Source: Rhodospirillum rubrum ATCC 11170 (GTDB lineage Bacteria > Pseudomonadota > Alphaproteobacteria > Rhodospirillales > Rhodospirillaceae). Taken from it: a stretch of 64,000 nucleotides of DNA. A model generated the notes under the pieces. That model did no database searches, had not been told where the DNA came from, and saw only the letters and a list, made by a program, of their open reading frames with translations. The position numbers were made by a program, and so were the translations under genes. The stretch is taken from contig NC_007643.1 of assembly GCF_000013085.1 (NCBI RefSeq), positions 2,465,001-2,529,000 of the forward strand, read 5' to 3'. The stretch's first letter is position 1. The number at the start of each line of letters is the position of its first letter. Shown in pieces: positions 11,507 through 19,776 of the stretch.

Positions 11507-12244
11507 CTAATCAAAAATATCGTGGAGAATGTCGAGGACGAAGCCACTGTCGACGGCGACCAGCACGGCGCTGCGTCCAACGATCCGCAACTCGGCGCCG
11601 GGGTATTCGTGCAGGCGCGGATACAGATCATAGGGCGCCGGGGCATAGGCCACGCCATAGGGGAAGGGCTGACCAACGACGATGCTCACCCCGACGGGCG
11701 GCGGCGGTGAACGCCAGCGGAAATAGTCGCGAACCGCCCGCCTGTCCTCGTTATAGAAATAAACCGGCGGCGGCGGTCGCACGATCACCACCGGATAGCC
11801 CGGCCGCGGACCGTAATAGCGCGGTGGCGGCGGCGTATAGGAATAAGCCGGCCCGGGCGCATAGGGCCGCGCCGAATAGGGCCCCAGGGAATAGCCGTCG
11901 GGCCTCGGCCGCCCCGGACCATTGCCATAGCCCGGACCGGGACGACCGTCGCCGTAGCCGGGACGCGGACCATTGTCCCAGCCGGGACGCGGACCATTGT
12001 CCCAGCCGGGACGATCATTGTCCCAGCCGGGACCACCAGGACGGTCGTTCCAGCCGGGACCATCAGGACTATTGTCCCAGCCGGGAGGGGGGCCATTATC
12101 CCGACCGGAGCGGCCATTCCAGTGACCATCGGGTCCCTGGGCGAGGGCGTCGCCGCCAAGCGGCGCACCGAATATGCCGCCAAGCGGCGCGCCGACCATG
12201 CCGACAATCACCGCCAAAGCAGGAAGACCTACAAGCCTTTTCAT
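11507..12244 (-). CDS. Secreted Gly/Pro/Trp-repeat protein, possibly RcnB/CigR-like
   Basis: 245 residues. An N-terminal hydrophobic signal MKRLVGLPALAVIVGMVG ends at about ALAQ (residue 36). The next 80 residues are degenerate PGWDN-type repeats encoded by roughly 24-bp DNA repeats (11955-12097). A Pro/Tyr-rich stretch follows, and then a compact C-terminal domain that starts VYFYNEDRRAVRDYF and contains VGVSIVVGQPFPYG. The EDRRAVRDYF motif resembles RcnB/CigR periplasmic proteins, a weak match by eye. It is the last gene before the opgGH operon on the same strand, 201 bp after opgH, so it may share envelope function. Confidence 0.65.
   Translation of the reverse strand: MKRLVGLPALAVIVGMVGAPLGGIFGAPLGGDALAQGPDGHWNGRSGRDNGPPPGWDNSPDGPGWNDRPGGPGWDNDRPGWDNGPRPGWDNGPRPGYGDGRPGPGYGNGPGRPRPDGYSLGPYSARPYAPGPAYSYTPPPPRYYGPRPGYPVVIVRPPPPVYFYNEDRRAVRDYFRWRSPPPPVGVSIVVGQPFPYGVAYAPAPYDLYPRLHEYPGAELRIVGRSAVLVAVDSGFVLDILHDIFD
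11955..12097. repeat. Degenerate ~24-bp tandem repeats in the PGWDN region
   Basis: The unit CAGCCGGGACGCGGACCATT plus GTCC recurs, with two near-perfect adjacent copies and several diverged or shortened ones. On the coding strand it encodes DNGPRPGW-type repeats. Variation in length is a multiple of three, keeping the frame. Confidence 0.7.
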
Positions 12245-12324
12245 GGCCTTTGCCGTTCACAAAAGAAAAAGGAGACGATGGCAGATATCCTCGCCGGTCG
12301 CTCCCATCCCGGCGGTGGCGGGGG

Positions 12325-12342
12325 GATGACATCACTGTCATC
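12325..12342. repeat. Small perfect inverted repeat between opgH and the repeat protein
   Basis: GATGACA-TCAC-TGTCATC, a 7-bp stem with a 4-nt loop, 81 bp upstream of the repeat-protein start. It could be an operator or a weak terminator after opgH; there is no T-tract. Confidence 0.35.
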
Positions 12343-12445
12343 TGACGATCCCCTGCCCCGAAAGTGCCGGATTTCGGCGTCCCCACGCTTAAGATCTAGA
12401 GCCGCCTTCCGCTCTCGGCAAGGGCCGGCAAACGGCCTATGCCGT

Positions 12446-14488
12446 TCAGCCGGGCGCCACCCCGCCGCGATCTTCCAGACGCCTCGCCCAGCACGCCACA
12501 TGCAGTTGCTCCAGGCGTTCGGGACATTCCAGCAGAGCCTTGCGCTCGTCCTTGCCCAGGGCCTCGGGGCCAAGATGGATGGCCAAGCCGACGGCACGCT
12601 CCATCACCTCGACCGGGGCGGTCGGCGCTTCGCCGGTGGCCTGGATCAGGGCGCGGTGGCGGGCGTTGGTGCCCGGATCAAGGATGACGCGCGAAAAGCG
12701 CGATTCCGGCGCCTCGGCCGTCGGCGGCCGGGCGGCCAGACGCTCTTCCATGCGGGTCAGAACGCTGGGCGGCGTGATCTCCTCGGGGATGACCAGCAAC
12801 CCGCGACGGCGCAGCGCGGCGCCCAGGTCGGGATCGCCCAACGCCATCGCCAGGAACGGCGCGCCAAGCAGGCCGGCGAGCACCGGCGACAGCCAGACGC
12901 CCAGCGACGGCGCCGCCCACAGAACAAAGGCGACGGCGGCTATGCCGATCACCATCACGTCCTTATAGGACGCCAAGGCCACCCGCAGATTGCCCTTGTC
13001 GGCGGTGCGCCGCTGCGGCTTCCAGTCGACCTTGGCCCCGGTCAGGATGGAGACGACGAACTGGCTGTGGCGGATCATCATGATCGGCGCGACCAGGGCG
13101 GAAATCAGGTTTTCCAGGAAGAAGCCGCCGACCAGAGCCAGACCGCCGCCATGGGCGCGCCGGGTCGGTCCGTGGAAAATCGCCAGCAGCAGACCCCAGA
13201 TCTTGGGCAGGAACAGCATGCCCAGGGTACCGGCCAGCAGATAGGCCGCCTCTTCCTCGCGCGAAATCGGCCAAGTCGCCCAGGGCACGCCCTGCTGGAA
13301 GTAAACCGCCTTGGCCCGGGCCAGCGTCCAGGCCTGCATGCCCGACAGGATCAGGAAGATCAGCCACAGCGGCGAGGTCACATAGGACATGATGCCGATC
13401 AACAGATGGCTGCGGCTGACGCCGTGCAGGCCGCGGGCGAACAAGATCCGCCCATGCTGCATATTGCCCTGGCACCAGCGCCGGTCGCGGACCATGAAGT
13501 CTTCCATGGTCGGAGGCGGCTCCTCATAGCTGCCGCCCAGATCCCAGGCGATGCGCACCTTCCAGCCGGCGCGGCGCAACAGGGCGGCCTCGACGAAGTC
13601 GTGGGAGAGGATATCCCCCCCCAGCGGGGCGCGGCCGGGCAAGGCCGGCAGGCCGCAGCAGGCGGCGAAGGCGTCAACGCGGATGATGGCGTTATGGCCC
13701 CAATAGTTGCCCTCGCCCCCGGCCCAGAAGGCCAGACCGGCCGAACTCAGCGGCCCATAGACATCGCCGGCGAACTGCAGCATCCGCGAAAACGGCGTAT
13801 CGCCCATGATCAGCTTGGGCGGCGCCTGGATCAGCGCCGTCCGCCGCTCGGCGTCCATGCGCCGGGTCAGAACCCAGATGGCCTCGCCCGACATCAGGCT
13901 GTCGGCATCGAGCACGACCATATAGCCATAGGCGGCGCCGTGACGTTCGACGAACTGGCCGATATTGCCGGTCTTGCGCTTGATGTTGCGAAAACGCCGC
14001 CGGTAGAAAAGCCGGGGGCTATCGCCAACGCGGTGGCGCTCGCTGTCCCAGGCCTCTTCCTCGGCCAGCCAGTTGTCGCCATCGGTGCTGTCGCTGAGGA
14101 TGAACACGTCGAAGCGCTTGGCCACGCCCAGGGCGCGCAATTCGTCGCGCATGGCGGCGACCCCGGCGAACACCCGGCCCGAATCCTCGTTATAGACCGG
14201 CATGACGATGGCGACGCGCGGCAGGCTGTCAACCAGCCCGCTGGCGATATCGGCCAGTTCGTCCCGCCGGCGGCGCCAACTGAAGCGCTGGGTAGCGATC
14301 ATCAGGGCGCCGGCGGTCAGCGTGCAGAACGACTGGGCGAGCCAAGCCGCCAAAGGCACGAAAACGGCGGTCAAAGCCAGATCGAGGGCGGACAGACCAT
14401 CGCCCGATAGAACATGGACGAACGACTGCACGGCCGTGATCGTCAGGATCAGGATGCAGAGAACGAACAACCTGCGTCGCAGTAACAT
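12446..14488 (-). CDS. opgH: Periplasmic glucan glucosyltransferase OpgH/MdoH
   Basis: 680 residues, somewhat shorter than the E. coli enzyme (about 850) because the N-terminal cytoplasmic region is reduced. It starts MLLRRRLFVLCILILTITAV with two membrane spans. The GT2 domain has IVMPVYNEDSGRVFAG near 115, VVLDADSLMSGEA near 210 and the RRWCQGNMQH (Q/RxxRW type) motif near 335, followed by about six membrane spans. It polymerises UDP-glucose into the beta-1,2 glucan backbone and exports it. Same strand as opgG, with one small gene between them. Confidence 0.95.
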   Translation of the reverse strand: MLLRRRLFVLCILILTITAVQSFVHVLSGDGLSALDLALTAVFVPLAAWLAQSFCTLTAGALMIATQRFSWRRRRDELADIASGLVDSLPRVAIVMPVYNEDSGRVFAGVAAMRDELRALGVAKRFDVFILSDSTDGDNWLAEEEAWDSERHRVGDSPRLFYRRRFRNIKRKTGNIGQFVERHGAAYGYMVVLDADSLMSGEAIWVLTRRMDAERRTALIQAPPKLIMGDTPFSRMLQFAGDVYGPLSSAGLAFWAGGEGNYWGHNAIIRVDAFAACCGLPALPGRAPLGGDILSHDFVEAALLRRAGWKVRIAWDLGGSYEEPPPTMEDFMVRDRRWCQGNMQHGRILFARGLHGVSRSHLLIGIMSYVTSPLWLIFLILSGMQAWTLARAKAVYFQQGVPWATWPISREEEAAYLLAGTLGMLFLPKIWGLLLAIFHGPTRRAHGGGLALVGGFFLENLISALVAPIMMIRHSQFVVSILTGAKVDWKPQRRTADKGNLRVALASYKDVMVIGIAAVAFVLWAAPSLGVWLSPVLAGLLGAPFLAMALGDPDLGAALRRRGLLVIPEEITPPSVLTRMEERLAARPPTAEAPESRFSRVILDPGTNARHRALIQATGEAPTAPVEVMERAVGLAIHLGPEALGKDERKALLECPERLEQLHVACWARRLEDRGGVAPG

Positions 14489-14661
14489 GGCGGTCGCCCG
14501 CTCCTTTTGGCGCCGGAAAGCCCGGCCGTTAATAGTCGGGGAGCGGTGTCGCGCCGAACCCCGGGCGACACCGCTCCCAATGTATCATCCACTATCCCGC
14601 GCGGGGCCCGCGCGGGGCCCGCCCCCTGGTCAGACCGAAGCGGCGGGCCAAGGCGAAACCG

Positions 14662-15141
14662 TCAGAAGGAAAGCCCGGGGCGGGCAAGGAAGGTCACGGC
14701 CATCACCACCAGGGCGGCGAGTTCCGGTCCGGCATTGCGCAGGCGGACCAGCAAGCGGCGCTGAACCCGTCGCGTTCCCGCGCCCAGATCGCCAAAGCCC
14801 AAGCGATCAAGGTTCTGCTCGGGCATGGCGCGCGGCGCGTCGGGCGGCAGGAAGGCCCCGCGCAGGGTGGCGAAATCCGAATCGGCCCGGCCGACCAGCG
14901 TTTGAGCCTCGCGGATGGCGGCGCGACCGGCGCTTTCCAGGCGCCAGTGGGGCGTGACGGCGATGGCGCGCCGCGCCGCCAGACTGCCGGCCTCGCGGGC
15001 GGCGGTGCTGTCAAGGTTGTGGGCAACCCGCAAATAAAGGGCGGCGCGCGACGCCAGCACGCCTTCCAATCCGCCCGATACCAAACCCTCGGGGCGGACC
15101 TTGCCAGACGGCACCGTCAGGGAGGCATCAATGTGGGTCAT
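14662..15141 (-). CDS. Hypothetical protein embedded in the opg operon
   Basis: 159 residues, MTHIDASLTVPSGKVRPEG, preceded by AAGGAAG about 9 bp before the ATG. It is mostly an Ala/Arg-rich helical protein, with one probable C-terminal membrane span (ELAALVVMAVTFLA). No family was recognised. It lies between opgG (189 bp upstream) and opgH (173 bp downstream) on the same strand. An accessory role in glucan synthesis or assembly is possible but only inferred from position. Confidence 0.6.
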   Translation of the reverse strand: MTHIDASLTVPSGKVRPEGLVSGGLEGVLASRAALYLRVAHNLDSTAAREAGSLAARRAIAVTPHWRLESAGRAAIREAQTLVGRADSDFATLRGAFLPPDAPRAMPEQNLDRLGFGDLGAGTRRVQRRLLVRLRNAGPELAALVVMAVTFLARPGLSF

Positions 15142-15330
15142 CGACTTTCTTCCTTGGATCTTCGCGCGCCCCTTTGGGCGCCCGTCGCGTTGGTATTATA
15201 ACACTCTAAGCGGTATTCATGTCCAAATTGCGTCCGCCCCGCCCAAAGGCAAGCCCCATCGCGAAATCTCCCCGACAGGCGGGCCGAGGGGCGTGATCTT
15301 TTGGGCGTGATCCCTTGGGCGGGAGCGGTC

Positions 15331-16917
15331 TTATTCGCCGGTGGTCGGGCGCCACTGCATGGTCCAAGTCTCCGAAATCGCCGCCCCGTTAACGCGCAAG
15401 CAAACGCGAAGGTTCACCGGGGTGTTGTTTTCGGCAAGCACGTCAAGATAGATACGAACCCCGCCGGTCGTCGGATTGCGCACCATGACGGCGGGCGACA
15501 GACGGCCGTTATCGGCCGAAGCCTCGACCGCCACCCGCGACAGGTCATCGACCCCGGCCAGCGGGCCGCCGGCGAATTCGACAACGAACTTGCGCGAGCG
15601 CTCGCCCTTGGGCCGTTCGACGCTGGGGATGCCGTAATGACCGGCGCTGGTGGCGACCACCCGGGCCAGCGGCGAGGCCGGAACCTCCATCCCCCACAGC
15701 AGATCATAGGAGAAGGTCAGTTCGCCCCCGGCCTTGAGCTGCTTTTCCGGGGTCCAGAAGGCGACGATATTGTCGTTGGTCTCATTGGGCGTCGGGATCT
15801 CGACCAGCCGCACGCTGCCCGGCCCCCAATCGCCGCGCGGCACCACCCAGACGCTGGGGCGCAGGTCGTAGCGGGCTTCAAGATCCTGATAGGCGCTCAA
15901 GCCCCGGGTGCGCTGAAGCAGGCCGAACCCCTTGGGCGTGGCGTCCATATAGATGTTGGTTTCCAGGCGATCGGGATTGGTCAAAGGCCGCCACAGCCAT
16001 TCGTCGCGGCCGGTATGCATCGCCAGCCCTTCCGAATCGTGAACGCGCGGGCGGAAGTCATCCACCCCCAGGCGGTCGACCGGCGAGAAATCGAACATGC
16101 TGGTCAGCGGCGCGATGCCCAGTTGCTTGATGTCGCGGCGGGCGAACAGCCGGCATTCCACCGCCACCCGCGTCGGGTTGCCCGGAATGATCGAAAAGGC
16201 ATAGGCGCCGGTGATCGACGGGCCGTCCAGCAGGGCCATCAGATCCATGCGGTCGGCGCCCGGCGACGGCGGCACCAGATAGAAGGCGGCGAAAGCCGGG
16301 AATTCCTCGCCCGAGGCCAGGGCGGTATCGATGGCGACACCGCGCGCCGAGGCGCCGTAATTGCCGCCCGCGCCCAGCACCCGGAAATAGCTGGCACCCT
16401 GGAACACCGCCACGTCGTCCATGACGCTGGGATCATTGATCCCGGCATGGACGCGCAGGCCCGAGAAGCCGGGCATCTGGGCCAGCACGCCTTCGGGGAT
16501 CTTGACCTCGCCGAAGTCGAACATGGTCTGGTCATAGGGGATGGGCGCGAACCGGCCCTGGCGCACCTCGAGAACACGCACCGGCTGGCGGAAATAGCCC
16601 CCCAGATGGAACAATTCAACGTGGAACGGCCGCTCGCCCCCCCACAGCGCCCGATCCTTGCGGAAGCGGATGCTGCGATAGGTATCGTAATCAAGCGAGG
16701 CCAGACTGGCCGGCAAATCGAAATCGGGCGCGACATAGGCCTGGCCGGCCATCTCGCGGGCCCGCTCGACCAACCGGGCGAAGGTCCCCTCCCCCTCGTC
16801 GGCCGCCTGCTGAGCCCGGGCCAGACCCGGTACCGCCGCCGCCAGCGCCACGGCGCTGCTCATCCCCAGAAAACCGCGCCGGTTCAACAGGCCGGCCCCC
16901 ACGAAACCACCGCCCAT
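15331..16917 (-). CDS. opgG: Periplasmic glucan biosynthesis protein OpgG/MdoG
   Basis: 528 residues. The N-terminus LLNRRGFLGMSSAVALAAAV with cleavage after about ARAQ is a twin-arginine signal, so the protein is probably exported folded, as for OpgD. The mature domain (about 40-520) is the MdoG fold: FDLPASLASLDYDTYRSIRF, GGFVLE-type repeats, YASFFRVLG-like ASYFRVLGAGGNYGASARG near 185, and the C-terminal Ig-like part ending SETWTMQW. OpgG/D proteins shape the glucan made by OpgH in the periplasm. The start lies 16 codons before the RR motif; ATGs within that stretch are alternatives. First gene of the opg operon. Confidence 0.94.
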   Translation of the reverse strand: MGGGFVGAGLLNRRGFLGMSSAVALAAAVPGLARAQQAADEGEGTFARLVERAREMAGQAYVAPDFDLPASLASLDYDTYRSIRFRKDRALWGGERPFHVELFHLGGYFRQPVRVLEVRQGRFAPIPYDQTMFDFGEVKIPEGVLAQMPGFSGLRVHAGINDPSVMDDVAVFQGASYFRVLGAGGNYGASARGVAIDTALASGEEFPAFAAFYLVPPSPGADRMDLMALLDGPSITGAYAFSIIPGNPTRVAVECRLFARRDIKQLGIAPLTSMFDFSPVDRLGVDDFRPRVHDSEGLAMHTGRDEWLWRPLTNPDRLETNIYMDATPKGFGLLQRTRGLSAYQDLEARYDLRPSVWVVPRGDWGPGSVRLVEIPTPNETNDNIVAFWTPEKQLKAGGELTFSYDLLWGMEVPASPLARVVATSAGHYGIPSVERPKGERSRKFVVEFAGGPLAGVDDLSRVAVEASADNGRLSPAVMVRNPTTGGVRIYLDVLAENNTPVNLRVCLRVNGAAISETWTMQWRPTTGE

Positions 16918-17338
16918 CGGCGAAACCCTTTTCTCTTAAACAAATGGCACCGGCGCCTGCGCGCCCCGCCCCAGTCTTTCCTACCCTTCGCCGCGTTATG
17001 CGCGCGCCGTGCCAGCCGCCTTTTAAAAAGGCCGTCGACTGGCCCCTGGACCCCGTCGGGCGAAGGATCCTCCACGTCAAACAAGAGCGGCCGTCCCTCG
17101 TCCCGTCGCCAGAAGCGATGGGCTTGAAACGGCCGATAAATCACATTCGAGCTAAAGAAACCTTATCGGCCCCCCGATTCCCGCTCTGAACGCGATGGTA
17201 TGCCTACAATATGCTCAAAAATTGCGGCTGAAAGGTGTCGTTTCAAAGGCTGTTCGCCCCGCTTGCCGCTAAGAGCGCTTCGCAAGCGCCCACAGACCTT
17301 GGCGAAAGCGCACCAAAAACAAGACTATCCAACTGATT
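16918..17338. other. Intergenic region upstream of opgG
   Basis: 421 bp between opgG and the holin-type gene (both minus strand). It probably holds the opgG promoter. The only structure seen is the 9-bp inverted repeat at 17131-17171. No gene is supported. Confidence 0.5.
17131..17171. repeat. Inverted repeat GGCCGATAA / TTATCGGCC
   Basis: Perfect 9-bp arms at 17131-17139 and 17163-17171 with a 23-bp spacer, in the intergenic region about 215 bp upstream of opgG. It could be a regulator site or part of a stem-loop after the lysis cassette. Function unknown. Confidence 0.4.
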
Positions 17339-17911
17339 TTACTTTATATTTCCCCCATTCCGCCGCCTCCAGTCCAAGAGGGATTGGTTATCCAAAGGCG
17401 ATTGACCGGTGGGGGAAGCGAGCGCCGTTGCGTTTTTATCAGCCCTGTTATTCTTCGGGCGCATGGCTTCCATCGCCGCGATATCGCCGATCACCCGCTC
17501 AAGCGGGACCTTGGGCGGCCCGCCCAGTTCCAGACGTTTCTCGAAATGACGGGCGGTGAAATAAAACGCCGCGACTCCGAACAACGTCGTCGCCAACCAT
17601 TCGGGAACCAGGGCATAGGCACGCATGGCCTCGGCGAAGCCGATGGGATCAAGGGGCGCCCAAACCATCATCGCCATCACGGCGAAAGCCATCAACGGCC
17701 GGGGCAGACGGTTGAGACCGTCGACCAGACTATCCCAGGCCGTCGCGCCGCTCCGTCCCGCACTCTCGGCGCCATAGATTTCAAGCTGACGCAGGGTCTC
17801 GGCATGAACCGCCGCCGCCGCCGCGTCCTTATCGGCGACGAAGCGCCCCACCAGCGCCTTCACCGCCGAAAGCCCGCCCGCCCCCAGCAGTCCCAGAATC
17901 CTGTCCCACAT
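17339..17911 (-). CDS. Holin of three transmembrane segments (GTA_holin_3TM type)
   Basis: 190 residues. MWDRILGLLGAGGLSAVKAL opens the protein, then AWDSLVDGLNRLPRPLMAFAVMAM leads into membrane spans at about 72-90, 105-120 and an adjacent AAFYFTARHFEKRLE. RPLMAF...WAPLDP and the length match the 3-TM holin family found with gene transfer agents and phages (known family pattern). It would make holes in the inner membrane to release the muramidase. It starts immediately at the stop of the muramidase gene. The C-terminal tail after about 150 is polar and poorly conserved in appearance. Confidence 0.82.
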   Translation of the reverse strand: MWDRILGLLGAGGLSAVKALVGRFVADKDAAAAAVHAETLRQLEIYGAESAGRSGATAWDSLVDGLNRLPRPLMAFAVMAMMVWAPLDPIGFAEAMRAYALVPEWLATTLFGVAAFYFTARHFEKRLELGGPPKVPLERVIGDIAAMEAMRPKNNRADKNATALASPTGQSPLDNQSLLDWRRRNGGNIK

Positions 17912-18514
17912 TCAGACCTCCACGCGAAAGGTCAGAACCCGGGCGATCCAGCCCTTGAGGAAGCCGCGCAGCCGGGGATCATTGGCCACCAGCCGACGCA
18001 GCAGGGCGAGCCGCTCTTCGACCAGGGCGTTGACCAGAAAGCCGCCCAAGGCGGCCTCGGCGATTTCGGCGGCCTTGCGGGTTCGCGCGCCGATGCGCCC
18101 ATCCTCGTCCAGGCTGTCGAAGCCCGCCACCCCGGCGCGGCGCGTTTGATTGAGCACGCTTTGCAAGCCGATCACGGCGCGGGCCGGACCGCTATGCACC
18201 GCCCAGTCGAACAGCACCGGCCACAAGGAGCAGGGCAGCGCATGCAGCCGGGGCCCGTAAAAGAAGTCGCGGCGATACAGCGCGGCGGCGCGATCGCGGG
18301 TGACCAGCACGATATCGTCCTTATCCGTATCGCCATCGCCGTCGAGATCGAGGCCGATCCCTTGGGCATAGCGCAAGCTGATCCCGTGATTGGTCGCCCC
18401 GCCCCGATCGGCGGGATCGGCGCCATAACCGCCTTCACGGGCCAGGATGTCGGCGACCAGGGCGTCCACGCGGGCCGCCGCCGGGGGCGGCGCGGAGCTG
18501 AGGCGAGACATCAT
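17912..18514 (-). CDS. GH108-type N-acetylmuramidase (holin-associated lysozyme)
   Basis: 200 residues. ILAREGGYGADPADRGGATNH at about 24-44 contains the family E-G-G-Y motif with catalytic Glu, followed by HGISL. SGPARAVIGLQSVLNQ and DGRIGARTRKA form the peptidoglycan-binding-like half. It cuts the glycan strand. There is no signal peptide, so export would need the adjacent holin. Unusually, DLDGDGDTDKDD at about 56-67 looks like an EF-hand calcium loop inserted between the catalytic motif and the rest. The start overlaps the previous gene's stop by 4 bp. Confidence 0.87.
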   Translation of the reverse strand: MMSRLSSAPPPAAARVDALVADILAREGGYGADPADRGGATNHGISLRYAQGIGLDLDGDGDTDKDDIVLVTRDRAAALYRRDFFYGPRLHALPCSLWPVLFDWAVHSGPARAVIGLQSVLNQTRRAGVAGFDSLDEDGRIGARTRKAAEIAEAALGGFLVNALVEERLALLRRLVANDPRLRGFLKGWIARVLTFRVEV

Positions 18515-18726
18515 GTCGTTTCCTCCTTGAAATCATCTGGCTTGAGAAGATCGGGCGCGGCGGCGGAAAGGGCCTTCAGCGCCACCCCGCCCCGCCCCAG
18601 GGCGTTGCCGATCCGCACCAGCCCCCGTGGATCATCCAGCGGGTGAAGCCGGTCGGCGGCGTCGAGGGCCTCGTGCAAGGCATCGAGAAGACGCCCATGC
18701 CACAGCGCCGGCCGTCGCCGGCTCAT
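18511..18726 (-). CDS. Small hypothetical protein of the lysis cassette
   Basis: 71 residues from an ATG at 18726: MSRRRPALWHGRLLDALHEA, helical, no membrane segment. The longer in-frame upstream extension is a shadow of the GcrA-like gene. ATGA overlaps link it to both neighbours (18723-18726 and 18511-18514), so all four genes are probably translated from one message. Function unknown. Confidence 0.65.
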   Translation of the reverse strand: MSRRRPALWHGRLLDALHEALDAADRLHPLDDPRGLVRIGNALGRGGVALKALSAAAPDLLKPDDFKEETT

Positions 18727-18974
18727 GGCTCCTCCCCCCGGCCATCCCCGGCGGCCGCGCCGGTCGGTGGCCAGGGGGAAAGGGCGGTGAACCGGCCGGC
18801 CTCGCGGAACTCGCGCAGAACACGCCGATAGGCCCCGCTGCCCGGCGGCGGATGACACAGGCGGTGATGGTCGGGGCAATAGGCGCTGCCCGGCCGAACC
18901 GGGCGGTCGCAAAACGACCGGCGCGCCGGATCGCCCGACAGGTACTGGCAGCGATCGAAGCGGTGGCGATTCAT
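18723..18974 (-). CDS. GcrA-like zinc-binding small protein
   Basis: 83 residues, MNRHRFDRCQYLSGDP. The Cys-rich stretch CQYLSGDPARRSFCDRPV followed by YCPDHHRLCH resembles the C-terminal Cys/His cluster of GcrA (C-x12-C-x10-C-x2-H in form). GcrA is the alphaproteobacterial cell-cycle transcription factor, but here its N-terminal helix-turn-helix is missing. Phage- and GTA-linked genes of this shape are common. It is the first gene of the cassette, with its start 50 bp from a perfect palindrome. Confidence 0.65.
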   Translation of the reverse strand: MNRHRFDRCQYLSGDPARRSFCDRPVRPGSAYCPDHHRLCHPPPGSGAYRRVLREFREAGRFTALSPWPPTGAAAGDGRGEEP

Positions 18975-19023
18975 GGATCGAACTCCCCCAAGTCAACGGG
19001 GAAATAATGACCCTATCTCATTA

Positions 19024-19040
19024 AATGTCAAATCGACATT
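19024..19040. promoter_or_regulatory. Perfect palindromic operator candidate in the divergent region
   Basis: AATGTC-AAATC-GACATT, 6-bp perfect arms with a 5-bp spacer, in the 169-bp region between the lysis cassette (starts 18974, minus) and the repressor gene (starts 19144, plus). Its location and symmetry fit a binding site for the dimeric repressor. A further TCGAC half-site is nearby. Confidence 0.55.
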
Positions 19041-19143
19041 TTTTCGACCTAGAGTTTCTTTTTCTTGATTGGCCAGGGATCCCGGGCGAAGACGGTCCGC
19101 GGCGCCGAAGGACGGGCAATGCCGCGCCATCGCCAAAGCCCCC

Positions 19144-19776
19144 ATGACCGTTGCGGTGGATGACAGAGAGGCATATATTGCCAGAATGATCGAGATAGGC
19201 AAACGTATCGCCGAGGCGCGCAAGGACCAGGGCATGTCCCAATATGCCCTGGCGAAGCTGCTTGGCGTCAACCAGTCGACCATCGCCTATTACGAGCGCG
19301 GACGGAACACGCCCAAGCCGTGGATCGTCGAGGATCTGGCCCGCATCCTCAATGTTTCGGCCGCCTTTCTGCTGTATGGCCGCGAGCGCACCGACCCGCT
19401 TGTGCCGGTGGTCGGTCGGGTTGGCCTCGGCGGTCAGGTCACCCTGGCCCCGGCCGAACCGATCGGCTTCACCGAATTGCCGCCGGGCGCCTCCAGCCGC
19501 ACCGAGGCGCTGATCGTCGAGGGCGACGCCCTGTGGCCGGTCTATCGCGCCGGCGATATCGTCTTCTTCTCCGAGGAAGACGTTCACCGCTCCCCCGAAG
19601 ACCTCCATGGCCGGGACTGCGTGGTGCGCTTGGCCGATGGCACCACCCTGATCAAGCTGATCAAGCGCGGCCGCACCAAGGCGCTGTTCACCCTGGCCTC
19701 TTACAACGCGCCCGATATCGAAGACATCGCCCTGGAGAAGGCCGCCCCCATTCGCTGGGTCAAACGCGCCTATTAG
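19144..19776 (+). CDS. Phage-type HTH repressor with S24/LexA-like C-terminal domain lacking the catalytic serine
   Basis: 210 residues from ATG 19144 (MTVAVDDREAYIARMIEIG). HTH_XRE domain at about 19-75: GMSQYALAKLLGVNQSTIAY is the helix-turn-helix. The C-terminal S24 peptidase-like domain (about 85-205) keeps GDALWPVYRAGDIVFF and TTLIKLIKRG. In active LexA/CI proteins the first motif is GDSM with nucleophile Ser; here that position (about 129) is Ala, while the Lys (about 171) is kept. It is probably a transcription repressor that cannot autocleave in the SOS manner. It is divergent from the lysis cassette, with a palindrome between them, and overlaps the convergent EamA gene by 4 bp. Confidence 0.88.
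   Translation: MTVAVDDREAYIARMIEIGKRIAEARKDQGMSQYALAKLLGVNQSTIAYYERGRNTPKPWIVEDLARILNVSAAFLLYGRERTDPLVPVVGRVGLGGQVTLAPAEPIGFTELPPGASSRTEALIVEGDALWPVYRAGDIVFFSEEDVHRSPEDLHGRDCVVRLADGTTLIKLIKRGRTKALFTLASYNAPDIEDIALEKAAPIRWVKRAY

Noticed and set aside
17131-17171. Inverted repeat upstream of opgG considered as a terminator of the lysis cassette.
   Set aside because: Spacer of 23 bp and no T-run, so it was kept only as a repeat.
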